From positions 1-64,000 of the forward strand of contig NZ_KB894369.1 in NCBI RefSeq assembly GCF_000374425.1: a DNA stretch of 64,000 nt. The letters are read 5' to 3'. A program made the translations under genes and the position numbers. The DNA is from Acinetobacter tjernbergiae DSM 14971 = CIP 107465. Its GTDB lineage: Bacteria > Pseudomonadota > Gammaproteobacteria > Pseudomonadales > Moraxellaceae. Shown piece after piece: positions 16,302-25,381 of the stretch (the first letter of the stretch is position 1; each line of letters begins with the position of its first letter). Below the pieces are notes generated by a model, which saw only the letters and a list, made by a program, of their open reading frames with translations, did not search any database and was not told the DNA's origin.

Positions 16302-16826
16302 ATGAATCTTGGTGTTGCGGATTCAGAGAATCTAGATGATGAATGTTGGATGCAGCTTGCTTACGAACAAGCTGCATTCGCTGCTGCGCAGGGAGAGATC
16401 CCCGTGGGTGCTGTGATTGTGAGTCAGGGCAAAGTGATTGGTTCAGGTTATAATGCACCAATTAAACAATCCGATCCGACTGCCCATGCTGAGATTCAAG
16501 CTTTACGTGCAGCATGTCAATCATTGAATAACTATCGCTTACCAGACGATGCTGTACTGTATGTGACACTAGAGCCTTGTACGATGTGTGTCGGTGCATT
16601 GATTCATGCACGTATTAAAAAAGTAGTATTTGCAACCACCGAACCTAAAGCTGGTTCATTGGTCAGTGCTCGACAGTTATTGGAAAATGGTTACTACAAT
16701 CACAAATTTGTTTTTGATCAAGGTTGTATGCAAACTCAGTGTTCACTGCAACTCAGTGCGTTTTTCAAACAAAGACGAGATGAAAAAAAGAAAATTCGTT
16801 TATCAAAAACGTCCTTAAATGATTAA
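16302..16826 (+). CDS. tadA: tRNA-specific adenosine deaminase TadA
   Basis: 174 residues. It deaminates A34 of tRNA-Arg(ACG) to inosine. The zinc site is complete: HAEIQAL (His62, Glu64) and PCTMCVGALIHARI (Cys93, Cys96). GEIPVGAVIV precedes it as expected. It begins five bases after the hydratase stop, so it is probably in one transcript with ung. Confidence 0.95.
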   Translation: MNLGVADSENLDDECWMQLAYEQAAFAAAQGEIPVGAVIVSQGKVIGSGYNAPIKQSDPTAHAEIQALRAACQSLNNYRLPDDAVLYVTLEPCTMCVGALIHARIKKVVFATTEPKAGSLVSARQLLENGYYNHKFVFDQGCMQTQCSLQLSAFFKQRRDEKKKIRLSKTSLND

Positions 16827-16892
16827 AAATGTCACTGTAGTTGTGGCAAACTAAGCCTCCAATGATTTTGGCTAGATCAAAAAGGCAAAGCT

Positions 16893-17333
16893 ATGCGTAA
16901 TGCAATCACCATAAAAAAAGAGTTTAATGCACCAATTTCTGAAGTTTTTGACTTATTGTCAAAACATGCAACTTATAATAAAGCATTTGCTCCTTTACAA
17001 GTTGTACGTGTAAAAGATTCTGCTGATCCTCAGCGTCCCGATGGAATCGGTTCAATTCGCCGTATGGGCTTTGGACCAATCAAGCCTCTTCAAGAAGAAA
17101 TCACATTACTAGAAGAGAATAAACGTATTGAATATAAATTGATTAATAATCCTTTGGTGAAACACCATCTCGGACAAATTGATTTTAAAGAAATCACACC
17201 GTTTATTACTTTAGTGACTTATAAGATTGAATTTACGGCAAAAGCACCTTTTGTAAGTAAATTAGTTCTTGCACAACTCAAAGCAGCGATTACACTAGGT
17301 TTTTCAAAATTAGCGAAGTCAGTTGCTTCATAA
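16893..17333 (+). CDS. SRPBCC (START-like) family protein
   Basis: 146 residues. The N-terminal strand ITIKKEFNAPISEVFDLLSKH is the common start of polyketide cyclase/dehydrase-like proteins of the SRPBCC fold, which bind hydrophobic ligands in a deep pocket. GIGSIRRMGFGPIKPLQEEI and TYKIEFTAKAPF fit the central sheet. No specific ligand can be named. AAGGCAAAG precedes the ATG. It ends just before cmk. Confidence 0.75.
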   Translation: MRNAITIKKEFNAPISEVFDLLSKHATYNKAFAPLQVVRVKDSADPQRPDGIGSIRRMGFGPIKPLQEEITLLEENKRIEYKLINNPLVKHHLGQIDFKEITPFITLVTYKIEFTAKAPFVSKLVLAQLKAAITLGFSKLAKSVAS

Positions 17334-17342
17334 GAGATGGGA

Positions 17343-18023
17343 ATGACAGTTCATATTATTACGATTGATGGTCCAAGTGGCTCTGGTAAAGGGACATTGG
17401 CAGCTAAAATTGCTGCGCATTATGGTTTTAATTTATTAGACTCAGGTGCTTTATATCGTTTACTTGGACTGTCGCTATTTCAGCGAGATCTACTGAATAA
17501 AATTCAAGAACAGTTAGTGCAATGTGTTGATTTTGCAACCCATTTGGATATTGAGTTTAAGTCAACAGATGCAGGGACACTTATTTTTCTTGAGGGCGAG
17601 GACGTGACCAACACTATTCGTACTGAGCAAGTTGGTGAGTATGCTTCTAAAGTTGCAACCGTTCCTGAATTAAGACAAGCATTATTTGAGCGTCAGCGTG
17701 CATTTATTCAAGCACCTGGATTGGTTGCAGATGGTCGTGACATGGCGACAGCGATTTTTCCAGAGGCTCAAGCGAAAATCTACTTAACAGCATCGGCTGA
17801 ATCTCGTGCAGAGCGACGTGTAAAACAGTTGCAGGGCATAGGTCTTGATGCTAAAATAAGCGACATTTTATCTAACATACAGGCTAGAGATAAAAGAGAT
17901 ATGGAGCGAACTGTTGCTCCACTCAAGCCCGCTGAAGATGCGTATATCATTGATAGTTCTACAATAGGTATCAATGAAGTGTTTCAGTTGATGGTTGACT
18001 ATATTAATAGCCGTATAAATTAG
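17343..18023 (+). CDS. cmk: Cytidylate kinase
   Basis: 226 residues from the ATG at 17343 ([18 protein letters not shown]); an ATG two codons earlier at 17337 is also possible. The P-loop is GPSGSGKGT, and DSGALYR and [13 protein letters not shown] are family motifs. The enzyme phosphorylates CMP and dCMP. It is directly upstream of rpsA, the common cmk-rpsA order of Proteobacteria. Confidence 0.95.
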   Translation: MTVHIITIDGPSGSGKGTLAAKIAAHYGFNLLDSGALYRLLGLSLFQRDLLNKIQEQLVQCVDFATHLDIEFKSTDAGTLIFLEGEDVTNTIRTEQVGEYASKVATVPELRQALFERQRAFIQAPGLVADGRDMATAIFPEAQAKIYLTASAESRAERRVKQLQGIGLDAKISDILSNIQARDKRDMERTVAPLKPAEDAYIIDSSTIGINEVFQLMVDYINSRIN

Positions 18024-18137
18024 ATACACAATTTTTTATCAGTTGAAGCATTGCTTGATCAGATCTTTTGGACAATGTAACAACTTAACTAAACCGGCCT
18101 TGTCTGATCCAAGACCGCGGACTTTATCAGGTATATC
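18024..18137 (+). promoter_or_regulatory. rpsA leader with competing base-pairing arms
   Basis: GATCAGA (18057-18063) can pair with TCTGATC (18103-18109). Two other pairings use the same right arm: GACAA (18071-18075) with TTGTC (18100-18104), and TTGGA (18068-18072) with TCCAA (18108-18112). They exclude each other. S1 represses its own translation by binding its leader in E. coli, so a structured leader is expected. Confidence 0.4.
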
Positions 18138-19820
18138 ATGACCGAATCTTTTGCAGCCCTCTTTGAAGAAAGTGAATTAAACCTCAACGTTGAAAAGGGT
18201 GCAGTCATCCAAGGTACTGTTGTTAGTATCGATTCTGACTGGGTTACTGTTGACACTGGCCTTAAATCTGAAGGTGTTGTTGACCGTGCTGAATTTTTAA
18301 ATGAACAACGTGAACTTGAAGTTCAAGTTGGCGATACTGTTGACGTAGTTGTTGAAGCGCTTGACAACGGCATGGGTCAAACAGTTTTATCACGTGAAAA
18401 AGCAAAACGTGCTGAAACTTGGACTAAACTTGAGAAAATCTTTGAAGACGGCGAAATCGTTACTGGTGTTATCTCTGGTAAGGTTAAAGGCGGTTTCACT
18501 GTTGACATCGGTCCTGTACGTGCATTCTTACCAGGTTCTTTAGTTGACACTCGTCCTATTCGTGACACAACTCACCTTGAAGGTAAAGAGTTAGAGTTCA
18601 AAGTAATCAAACTTGATGCTAAACGTAACAACGTTGTTGTATCTCGTCGTGCAGTTATGGAAGCTGAATCTTCAGCTGACCGTGAAGCATTACTTGCTCA
18701 ACTTGAAGAAGGTCAAACAGTTACAGGTACTATTAAGAACCTTACTGATTACGGCGCGTTCGTTGATCTTGGCGGTATTGATGGTCTTCTCCATATCACA
18801 GATATGGCTTGGAAGCGTATCAAGCACCCTTCAGAAGTTGTTGAAGTTGGTCAAGAAGTTACTGTTAAAGTACTTAAATTTGACCGCGAGCGTAACCGCG
18901 TATCTTTAGGTCTTAAGCAATTAGGCGAAGATCCATGGTTAGCGATCATGAGCCGTTACCCTAAAGGTTCTATCGTTAAAGCACGTGTAACGAACTTAAC
19001 TGACTACGGTTGTTTTGCTGAAATCGCTGAAGGCGTTGAAGGCTTAGTACACGTTTCAGAAATGGATCACACAAACAAAAACATCCACCCATCTAAAGTT
19101 GTTCAGATTGGTGATGAAGTTGATGTTATGGTTCTTGAAGTTGATGAAGAACGTCGTCGCATTTCATTGGGTATCAAACAAACTCGTGCTAACCCATGGG
19201 AAGAGTTTGCTAAAGCAAATGAAAAAGGCGAAAAAGTTGCTGGTACAATCAAGTCAATCACTGACTTCGGTATCTTCATCGGTTTATCTGGTGGTATCGA
19301 CGGTTTAGTACACTTGTCTGATATTTCTTGGAACGAACAAGGCGAAGAAGCGATTCGTCGTTACAAGAAAGGCGACACAGTTGAAGCAGTTATCTTATCT
19401 GTTGACGCTGAAGGTAACCGTATCAGCCTTGGTATCAAGCAATTAAACAGCGATCCATTCAATGACTTCTTAGCAGCGAATGAACGTGGTGCTTTAGTTA
19501 AAGGTACTGTAACTGCTGTTGATGCTAAAGGTGCTACAGTTAAATTAGCTGATGACATCGAAGCAACGCTTAAAGCGTCTGAAATCAACCGTGACCGCGT
19601 TGAAGATGCGACTAAATTCTTAGAAGTTGGTCAAGAAGTTGAAGCGAAGATCATCAACGTTGATCGTAAATCTCGCTCTATCAACTTGTCTATCAAAGCG
19701 AAAGACGAAGCTGAAGAGAAAGAAGCTGTGAACAATGCGCGTCAAGCGGCTGCTACTCAAGTTTCTGAAGCGAATGGTCCTAAGACTATTGGTGATTTGA
19801 TTAAAGCTCAAATGAAGTAA
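18138..19820 (+). CDS. rpsA: 30S ribosomal protein S1
   Basis: 560 residues with six S1 repeats, as in E. coli (557). Repeats start near residues 21, 105, 190, 277, 364 and 451, with motifs such as [18 protein letters not shown] and [20 protein letters not shown]1 brings mRNA to the 30S subunit. Codon use is shifted to preferred codons (CGT, GTT, GAA, AAC), unlike most neighbours, which fits high expression. Two hairpin terminators follow before ihfB. Confidence 0.98.
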   Translation: MTESFAALFEESELNLNVEKGAVIQGTVVSIDSDWVTVDTGLKSEGVVDRAEFLNEQRELEVQVGDTVDVVVEALDNGMGQTVLSREKAKRAETWTKLEKIFEDGEIVTGVISGKVKGGFTVDIGPVRAFLPGSLVDTRPIRDTTHLEGKELEFKVIKLDAKRNNVVVSRRAVMEAESSADREALLAQLEEGQTVTGTIKNLTDYGAFVDLGGIDGLLHITDMAWKRIKHPSEVVEVGQEVTVKVLKFDRERNRVSLGLKQLGEDPWLAIMSRYPKGSIVKARVTNLTDYGCFAEIAEGVEGLVHVSEMDHTNKNIHPSKVVQIGDEVDVMVLEVDEERRRISLGIKQTRANPWEEFAKANEKGEKVAGTIKSITDFGIFIGLSGGIDGLVHLSDISWNEQGEEAIRRYKKGDTVEAVILSVDAEGNRISLGIKQLNSDPFNDFLAANERGALVKGTVTAVDAKGATVKLADDIEATLKASEINRDRVEDATKFLEVGQEVEAKIINVDRKSRSINLSIKAKDEAEEKEAVNNARQAAATQVSEANGPKTIGDLIKAQMK

Positions 19821-19827
19821 TTTGTTA

Positions 19828-19863
19828 AAAAGTAGGTTTCTTGTAACAGAAACGTACTTTTTA
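19828..19863 (+). terminator. First terminator after rpsA
   Basis: AAGTA-G-GTTTC pairs with GAAAC-G-TACTT across one G-G mismatch, loop TTGTAACA, followed by a T run. A likely intrinsic terminator just after the rpsA stop. Confidence 0.7.
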
Positions 19864-19877
19864 TACAAAAATACTGT

Positions 19878-19918
19878 AAACGGTAGCGTAGTATTGATGT
19901 ACTGCGCTACCGTTTTGT
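19878..19918 (+). terminator. Second, stronger hairpin terminator after rpsA
   Basis: AAACGGTAGCGTAGTA pairs with TACTGCGCTACCGTTT, 16 pairs with one G-T wobble, around TTGATG, ending in TTTT. It lies 59 nt before ihfB. Confidence 0.75.
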
Positions 19919-19976
19919 ATTTAAACAGGTTATTATTAAAAACATTGAAAAGCACCAATAATTAAAGAGGTCATCA

Positions 19977-20279
19977 ATGACTACTGAAGCACTTAACAAA
20001 TCTGATTTAATTGAACGGATTGCTCTTAAAAACCCACACTTGGCAGAACCTCTGGTTGAAGATGCCGTTAAAATTATGATTGATCAAATGATCGAAGCGC
20101 TTTCGAACGGCGATCGTATTGAGATTCGTGGTTTTGGCAGTTTTGCTTTACACCATCGTGAACCACGTTTAGGGCGAAATCCGAAGACAGGTAAATCTGT
20201 AGATGTTGCAGCAAAAGCTGTACCGCATTTTAAACCTGGTAAAGCACTTCGTGATGCAGTAAATGAGTTTTCTGACTAA
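19977..20279 (+). CDS. ihfB: Integration host factor beta subunit
   Basis: 100 residues. DNA-bending HU/IHF protein; the signature [20 protein letters not shown] is complete, and the proline that intercalates DNA lies in the GRNPKTG arm. It pairs with IhfA (not in this window). The rpsA-ihfB-lapA-pyrF order is common in Gammaproteobacteria. AAAGAGG precedes the ATG. Confidence 0.96.
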   Translation: MTTEALNKSDLIERIALKNPHLAEPLVEDAVKIMIDQMIEALSNGDRIEIRGFGSFALHHREPRLGRNPKTGKSVDVAAKAVPHFKPGKALRDAVNEFSD

Positions 20280-20293
20280 AAATTGAGGTGTTC

Positions 20294-20653
20294 ATGCGTT
20301 ATATCCTTATAGCATTACTCATCGCCATTTTTGGTTATTCACTTGCTCTAGTGCTTCAAAACCCGACAGAGTTAGCTGTAAATTTATTATTTACCCAAGT
20401 TCCAGCAATGCGCTTAGGTTTATTACTTTTACTTACTTTAGCATTGGGTATTTTGGTTGGTTTGCTACTAGGTGTGCAGGTTTTCCGAGTTTTCCAAACA
20501 AATTGGGAAATTAAGCGATTACGCAAAGATATAGATCACCTTAGGAAAGAGCAAATTCAGCTTGCTCAGCAAGCAGCCGCAGAAGCTGCTGCAAGTGTAA
20601 AACACGAAAAAACTGTATTGGATATTACCAATGAAAATAAAAGCCCATTATAA
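20294..20653 (+). CDS. lapA: LapA-domain (DUF1049) inner membrane protein
   Basis: 119 residues from the ATG at 20294, with GAGGTG five bases upstream; the GTG at 20288 is part of that site. Two membrane segments (YILIALLIAIFGYSLAL and LGLLLLLTLALGILVGLLLG) are followed by a basic, coiled-coil cytoplasmic helix. This is the layout of LapA/YciS, which works with LapB in control of LpxC and lipopolysaccharide assembly. No lapB follows; pyrF does. The name rests on domain layout and position. Confidence 0.75.
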   Translation: MRYILIALLIAIFGYSLALVLQNPTELAVNLLFTQVPAMRLGLLLLLTLALGILVGLLLGVQVFRVFQTNWEIKRLRKDIDHLRKEQIQLAQQAAAEAAASVKHEKTVLDITNENKSPL

Positions 20654-20669
20654 TATGGGCTTTATTTTT
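20640..20669 (+). terminator. Terminator overlapping the lapA stop codon
   Basis: AAAGCCCAT pairs with ATGGGCTTT around TATAAT, followed by ATTTTTA. The lapA stop lies in the loop. Only 24 nt separate the stem from pyrF, so pyrF needs read-through or a promoter inside lapA. Confidence 0.7.
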
Positions 20670-20686
20670 ATCAGGAAGGCAAGCTC

Positions 20687-21367
20687 TTGAGTATCATTGT
20701 TGCGCTAGATGCAAAAAGCGAGTACGACGCTTTAACGATTGTGGATCAGCTTGATCCTGCTTTATGTCGTGTCAAAGTGGGCAAAGAGCTTTTTACTCAT
20801 GAAGGTCCAAGTGTTGTTAAAACCTTACAAGATAAAGGTTTTGAGGTTTTTCTTGATTTAAAATTTCATGATATTCCGAATACAACAGCGCAAGCTGTCT
20901 GTGCTGCGGCAGATCTTGGTGTGTGGATGGTGAATGTTCATGCTTCAGGTGGTCGTAAAATGATGGAAACTTGTGTTGAAAGACTCAAAGCAGGGAACTA
21001 TCAGACTCAGCTTATTGCTGTTACTGTGTTGACGTCAATGGGGCGTGAAGATTTACGTGATATCGGTTTGGATATTGAACCTGTAGAACATGTAAAACGC
21101 TTAGCTAAACTGACGCAAGAAAGTGGCTTAGATGGCGTGGTTTGTTCTGCACAAGAAGCAAAAATTCTTCGTGAGATATTGAACGCTGATTTTGGATTGG
21201 TGACGCCTGGTATTCGCCCTGAAGGCTCAAATGCAGATGATCAAAAACGTATTGTGACACCTAAACAAGCAATGCTCGATGGTTCTACACATTTGGTGAT
21301 TGGTCGTCCAATTACCAAGGCTGAAAATCCAACTGAAATGTTGAAGTCGATTCTCGCCTCGATTTAA
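20687..21367 (+). CDS. pyrF: Orotidine 5'-phosphate decarboxylase
   Basis: 226 residues beginning at TTG (20687), with AGGAAGG seven bases upstream and no in-frame ATG before the conserved IIVALD. The enzyme makes UMP from [14 protein letters not shown] holds the catalytic Asp-Lys-Asp set, [12 protein letters not shown] and [10 protein letters not shown] follow as expected. The rare TTG start probably lowers translation. Confidence 0.95.
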   Translation: MSIIVALDAKSEYDALTIVDQLDPALCRVKVGKELFTHEGPSVVKTLQDKGFEVFLDLKFHDIPNTTAQAVCAAADLGVWMVNVHASGGRKMMETCVERLKAGNYQTQLIAVTVLTSMGREDLRDIGLDIEPVEHVKRLAKLTQESGLDGVVCSAQEAKILREILNADFGLVTPGIRPEGSNADDQKRIVTPKQAMLDGSTHLVIGRPITKAENPTEMLKSILASI

Positions 21368-21441
21368 GCCACAGATTTTTATCAATCTGAATACAATCTC
21401 ATCAGCTAAAATTGTCGAGTACTTTTTGTATAGACAATGCT

Positions 21442-21465
21442 TTACTTTTCATGGATGAAAAGTAA
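21442..21465. repeat. Perfect inverted repeat in the pyrF-lysO intergenic region
   Basis: TTACTTTTCAT and ATGAAAAGTAA, 11-bp arms with a 2-bp centre. The centre is too short for a good RNA hairpin, so a dimeric operator is the better guess. It lies between two convergent genes, which is odd for an operator. The rest of 21368-21608 shows nothing else. Confidence 0.5.
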
Positions 21466-21608
21466 TAAAAGTCTTTTATTTAGCTGATGATATATTCAAG
21501 TCATTCCAAAGTATTATTTTTGAATCAGTACAAAATAGCGATGGGCGACGTGTATGCCGCCAAGATAATAGAGATAATGAGTCCATTTGTAGCTGATGAG
21601 ACGTATCA

Positions 21609-22526
21609 CTAGAATTTCAAATTTAAAAATAAGCTGATTAAGAGTGGTGCAAGTAGTGACAGAATTAATCCGCTCATCATTGCATGTGGTATGTAATGTG
21701 TGCCACATGACTGTTTAACCATTGCAAGCGTAACATCCATTGAAGTCGCACCTGCGCTTGAAATTGCTGACCGTGGAAATCGCCAACCTAAACAATACAT
21801 AAGTAAAATGGCGAAAATTTCTCTAAATAAATCTGTTAATAATGCAATACCACCGAGCTTGGCTGAATGTAATTCAGTAAATAAAATTCCAGACATGGAA
21901 TACCAACCATAACCTTGAGCTAAAGCCATCATTTCATTCAGGGTATAATCATGAGATAGAATGAGATAATTGATAATTGCAGCCAGACAAGAACCAATAA
22001 AGGCTGCGGTAGGAACAAGTAGTACTCTCCAACTTAACCAACTGCGATCAAATTGTGTAAAAGCAAGTTCAACACCGATTAGAAAGATAAACACAAGCAA
22101 TAAATACCAACTGTTAAATACAATTTGTATATTTGATGCGTTTACTAGTATTCCAAGCAAAATTCCAATACCTAAAGCGAAGAATGCTTTAGTAATATTC
22201 TTTAATGCATTCATAAATAGATGTAATGAAATTTTTCCTTGCACGCTTTGGCGGTCTATCAATGTGTAGGTAATTAAACAGATAAAGAATGAGCCGATTG
22301 AGGTGGTAAATGCAATTAGCAATGCAGGGGGTAAAATTGCAATTGGATTTGAAATATGATTTAAGGCTTGGGTGAGTTCAAATGCAACACTGATCAATAG
22401 TAGATAAGAAAAGTAGGGGAGAATTTTAAATACAAATTGTTTAATCTGCTGAGATAGTTGAGGTGCTACAAAATAGCCTAAGCTTATTGCGAGAAAAATT
22501 TGGAAAATAAGTACAAAAGATTGCAT
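21609..22526 (-). CDS. lysO: Lysine exporter LysO family protein
   Basis: 305 residues, matching the full-length LysO/YbjE form. About eight to ten membrane helices. The C-terminal half has AQGYGWYSMSGIL, GGIALLTDLFREIFAILLMY and SAGATSMDVTLAMVKQSCG, all typical of the LysO membrane domain. The family exports L-lysine and toxic analogues across the inner membrane. The start ATG abuts the T-tract of a terminator and has no ribosome site. Confidence 0.85.
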   Translation of the reverse strand: MQSFVLIFQIFLAISLGYFVAPQLSQQIKQFVFKILPYFSYLLLISVAFELTQALNHISNPIAILPPALLIAFTTSIGSFFICLITYTLIDRQSVQGKISLHLFMNALKNITKAFFALGIGILLGILVNASNIQIVFNSWYLLLVFIFLIGVELAFTQFDRSWLSWRVLLVPTAAFIGSCLAAIINYLILSHDYTLNEMMALAQGYGWYSMSGILFTELHSAKLGGIALLTDLFREIFAILLMYCLGWRFPRSAISSAGATSMDVTLAMVKQSCGTHYIPHAMMSGLILSLLAPLLISLFLNLKF

Positions 22527-22555
22527 AAAAAAAGCAGGTTACGAATAACCTGCTT
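22527..22555 (-). terminator. Terminator of the monooxygenase gene, abutting lysO
   Basis: On the minus strand AAGCAGGTTA pairs with TAACCTGCTT around TTCG and is followed by five more T directly before the lysO ATG. A strong intrinsic terminator for the upstream gene. Confidence 0.85.
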
Positions 22556-22573
22556 ATTATGAATAATTATTGA

Positions 22574-24088
22574 TTAGGCTGCATTGTTTTTTGCATTTGC
22601 TGTCGTACTGATAAAATTATAATCAGCGACATTTACTTTGCGAGTTTCTAACCAATATTTCCAAGTATATGTTGGCCATAATGAGAAGTTTTTACCATCA
22701 GCTGCTTGATACCAACTACTGCATCCACCTGCTTGCCAAACTGTTCCTTTAAGCTGTTCTTGTACGCGTTCATTGAACTGATCTTGAACTTCCTGCTTAA
22801 TTTCAACAGCTTGGGAGCCTGTTTTGTCTACGGTTTGAATCAATTGCAAGATATAGTTTACTTGAGATTCAATCATGAAAATAACAGAGTTATGACCTAA
22901 AATCGTATTTGGACCTAAAAGTTGGAATAGGTTCGGAAAGTTTTTCGTGCTCATACCATAGTAGCTTTCTGCACCATCTTTCCAAGCTTGTTTAAGCTCA
23001 ACTCCATTACGACCAACACAATCGAAATGTTTTAAGTAAATGCGTGGATCGGTAATAAAGCCTGTACCATAAATCAAACAGTCAATCTGACGCTCTTTAC
23101 CATCTTTGGTGATAATGCCGTTTGCTGTGATTTCTTGAACACCATCGGTAATTAATTCAACATTTTTACGATTGAATGTAGGGAAGTACTTATTTGAAAT
23201 CAAAATACGCTTACAACCCATAACAAAATCAGGAGTCAGCTTTTTAGCGAGTTCTTTGTCTTTCACTTGGAAGCGAATGAACGCTTCAGCAAGTTTTTGA
23301 CCATATTTCATGATCTGTGGTTGTACGATTGGTACAACACGTGATTCATTGGTCCAGTATAAACGAGTACGATGGATTTGACGATAAATATTAGATGCTT
23401 TAAACAGAGACTTGCTTAATTGTGAATATTTACGCTCATCACGTGGAATTACCCAAGCCGCAGTACGTTGGAATACATAAAGCTGTTTCACTTCTTGTGC
23501 GATTTCTGGAATATATTGAATCGCACTACCACCCGTACCAATAGAAGCAACGGCTTTGCCTTCTAAGCTGTATTGATGATCCCATTGTGAAGAATGGAAA
23601 ACTTTACCTTTAAATTTCTCAATGCCTTTTAAATGAGGAATTTGTGGGACGTGTAAAGGGCCAGAAGCAAAGATCACGAATTGCGCTTCAATCGTTGGTT
23701 GATCTTTAAATTCTAAAGTCCAAATATTACGATTTTCATCAAATTCAGCATGGGTAACTTCATGATTGAATTTGCAATAATCTTTTAATTTATACTGTTC
23801 AGTAATATCCTGAATATATTCGAAAATTTCATCTGCTTCAGCGTAGCGTTTAGACCAATCTGTTTTTGGTGCAAATGAAAGCGAATACATATGTGATTGA
23901 ACATCACACGCTGCGCCTGGGTATTGGTTTTCACGCCATGTGCCACCAACGTCATTGGTTTTTTCTAAAATTACAAAATCTTTGATTTGACTTTGTAATA
24001 GTCGAATAGACATTGCTAAACCACCAAAACCTGCACCGATAATTGCAACTTTGGTTTTTTGAATAGCATTTTGGGTTACATCACGCAT
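22574..24088 (-). CDS. Flavin monooxygenase of the Baeyer-Villiger type
   Basis: 504 residues from the ATG at 24088, which has AGGGCG upstream; an ATG at 24106 has none. The FAD motif GAGFGG is near residue 18, the Baeyer-Villiger fingerprint FKGKVFHSSQW is at 159-169, and the NADPH motif GTGGSA is near 184-189. Such enzymes insert oxygen next to a ketone or oxidise soft heteroatoms. The natural substrate is unknown. The divergent AraC regulator with an arabinose-binding-like domain recalls the virS-mymA pair of Mycobacterium. Confidence 0.88.
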   Translation of the reverse strand: MRDVTQNAIQKTKVAIIGAGFGGLAMSIRLLQSQIKDFVILEKTNDVGGTWRENQYPGAACDVQSHMYSLSFAPKTDWSKRYAEADEIFEYIQDITEQYKLKDYCKFNHEVTHAEFDENRNIWTLEFKDQPTIEAQFVIFASGPLHVPQIPHLKGIEKFKGKVFHSSQWDHQYSLEGKAVASIGTGGSAIQYIPEIAQEVKQLYVFQRTAAWVIPRDERKYSQLSKSLFKASNIYRQIHRTRLYWTNESRVVPIVQPQIMKYGQKLAEAFIRFQVKDKELAKKLTPDFVMGCKRILISNKYFPTFNRKNVELITDGVQEITANGIITKDGKERQIDCLIYGTGFITDPRIYLKHFDCVGRNGVELKQAWKDGAESYYGMSTKNFPNLFQLLGPNTILGHNSVIFMIESQVNYILQLIQTVDKTGSQAVEIKQEVQDQFNERVQEQLKGTVWQAGGCSSWYQAADGKNFSLWPTYTWKYWLETRKVNVADYNFISTTANAKNNAA

Positions 24089-24193
24089 AGTCCACGCCCT
24101 ATACATCTAAATTTCGTGCAAGTTTAAAGGTTTTACCAAGATTAAATATGATTATATAGACGCAGAACTTGATCATTTCGGCAATTCATTTCT

Positions 24194-25264
24194 ATGTTTT
24201 TTTGTAGTACAACATCTGAAGTTTTCAGAATTGCATTCAGAATTATGAAGAGATCTATCCTCGGATTGATGTATTTAATTCAGGGCATGCGTCATGTAGG
24301 TATAGATGTAGATGCTCGTTTAGCAGATATGGGGATCCTCGCCGATGCTTTAGATCCGAGTTCGATCATTGCTGATGAAATTGAATGGGATATCTTACAA
24401 TATATTAGTCAGGATATTTCTCCAGAACAAGGTTTAGTGATTGGACAGCATTATGCACTTGCAGGGTATGGTCCATTCCTGATGCTACTTGTCACAAGTG
24501 ATACTTTACATAATGCACTATTAAATGGTGTACGTTTTCAACAATTGACTCATCTATTTGGTTCATTACAACTAAATATTGAAAAAGACTTCATCCATTT
24601 ACATTATCAACCAATTGATTTGAATACACATTTAGGGCAATTCCGTGCCCAATGTGAAATATCTGGTACATATAAATTTCTACAAGATATTTTTAAGATG
24701 ATGGGGCTTGAAATTCCTGATATTCAAATAGAGCTACCATTTCAAATACCAAGAGAAATGGAATTAATAAAAGCCTATCAGCAATATTATGGTCTAGATG
24801 TTAAGTTTGAATGTCTGCATGCCTCATTTATTCTAAAAAACACTCAAATTTTAAATATTAAAATTCCATCTGCTGATGCCTTAACTTATCGTGTTTATGA
24901 AGAAAAATGCCTACAAGATCTGAATAAATTAGAACGAAGTACCCGTGCAAAGTTGACCATTTTAGAATATGTCGAGGAATATCTTGAAATGCAAAATGGT
25001 GTAATACCCACGATGTCTGAAACAGCATGTGCATTAAAGATTCCTGAGAGGACTTTAAGACATAAATTGCAGCAATTACAAACCAGTTATAAAGAAATTC
25101 GTGAAAGATTGATTAAGCAGAAGGCATTAAAATTTATTGAAGATAGTGCATATTCGATAGAACAAGTTGCGGAAATGCTCGGTTATTCTGAGCCTGCTGC
25201 GTTTAATCATGCTTTTAAACGCTGGTTTGGTCAAAGCCCTCGTCAATATAATCGAAATCATTAA
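24194..25264 (+). CDS. AraC-family transcriptional regulator
   Basis: 356 residues from 24194; the ATG at 24245 (MKRSILGLMYLIQGMRHVGI) fits the family start better and gives 339. The N-terminal half has the arabinose-binding-like domain of the OruR/VirS group (YALAGYGPFLMLLVTSDTL). The C-terminal helix-turn-helix ends in IEQVAEMLGYSEPAAFNHAF and GQSPRQYN, the AraC signature. Divergent from the monooxygenase, so it probably controls that gene in response to its substrate. Confidence 0.88.
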   Translation: MFFCSTTSEVFRIAFRIMKRSILGLMYLIQGMRHVGIDVDARLADMGILADALDPSSIIADEIEWDILQYISQDISPEQGLVIGQHYALAGYGPFLMLLVTSDTLHNALLNGVRFQQLTHLFGSLQLNIEKDFIHLHYQPIDLNTHLGQFRAQCEISGTYKFLQDIFKMMGLEIPDIQIELPFQIPREMELIKAYQQYYGLDVKFECLHASFILKNTQILNIKIPSADALTYRVYEEKCLQDLNKLERSTRAKLTILEYVEEYLEMQNGVIPTMSETACALKIPERTLRHKLQQLQTSYKEIRERLIKQKALKFIEDSAYSIEQVAEMLGYSEPAAFNHAFKRWFGQSPRQYNRNH

Positions 25265-25381
25265 ATGATAAAAATGGTACATTATGATGTTTAAACTGCA
25301 TGATAATTCAGCCTAAAATCTAATGTCTTTGGACTCAATGTTCGATATAATTTTCACCAATTAAAATTGTAATAACACCTT

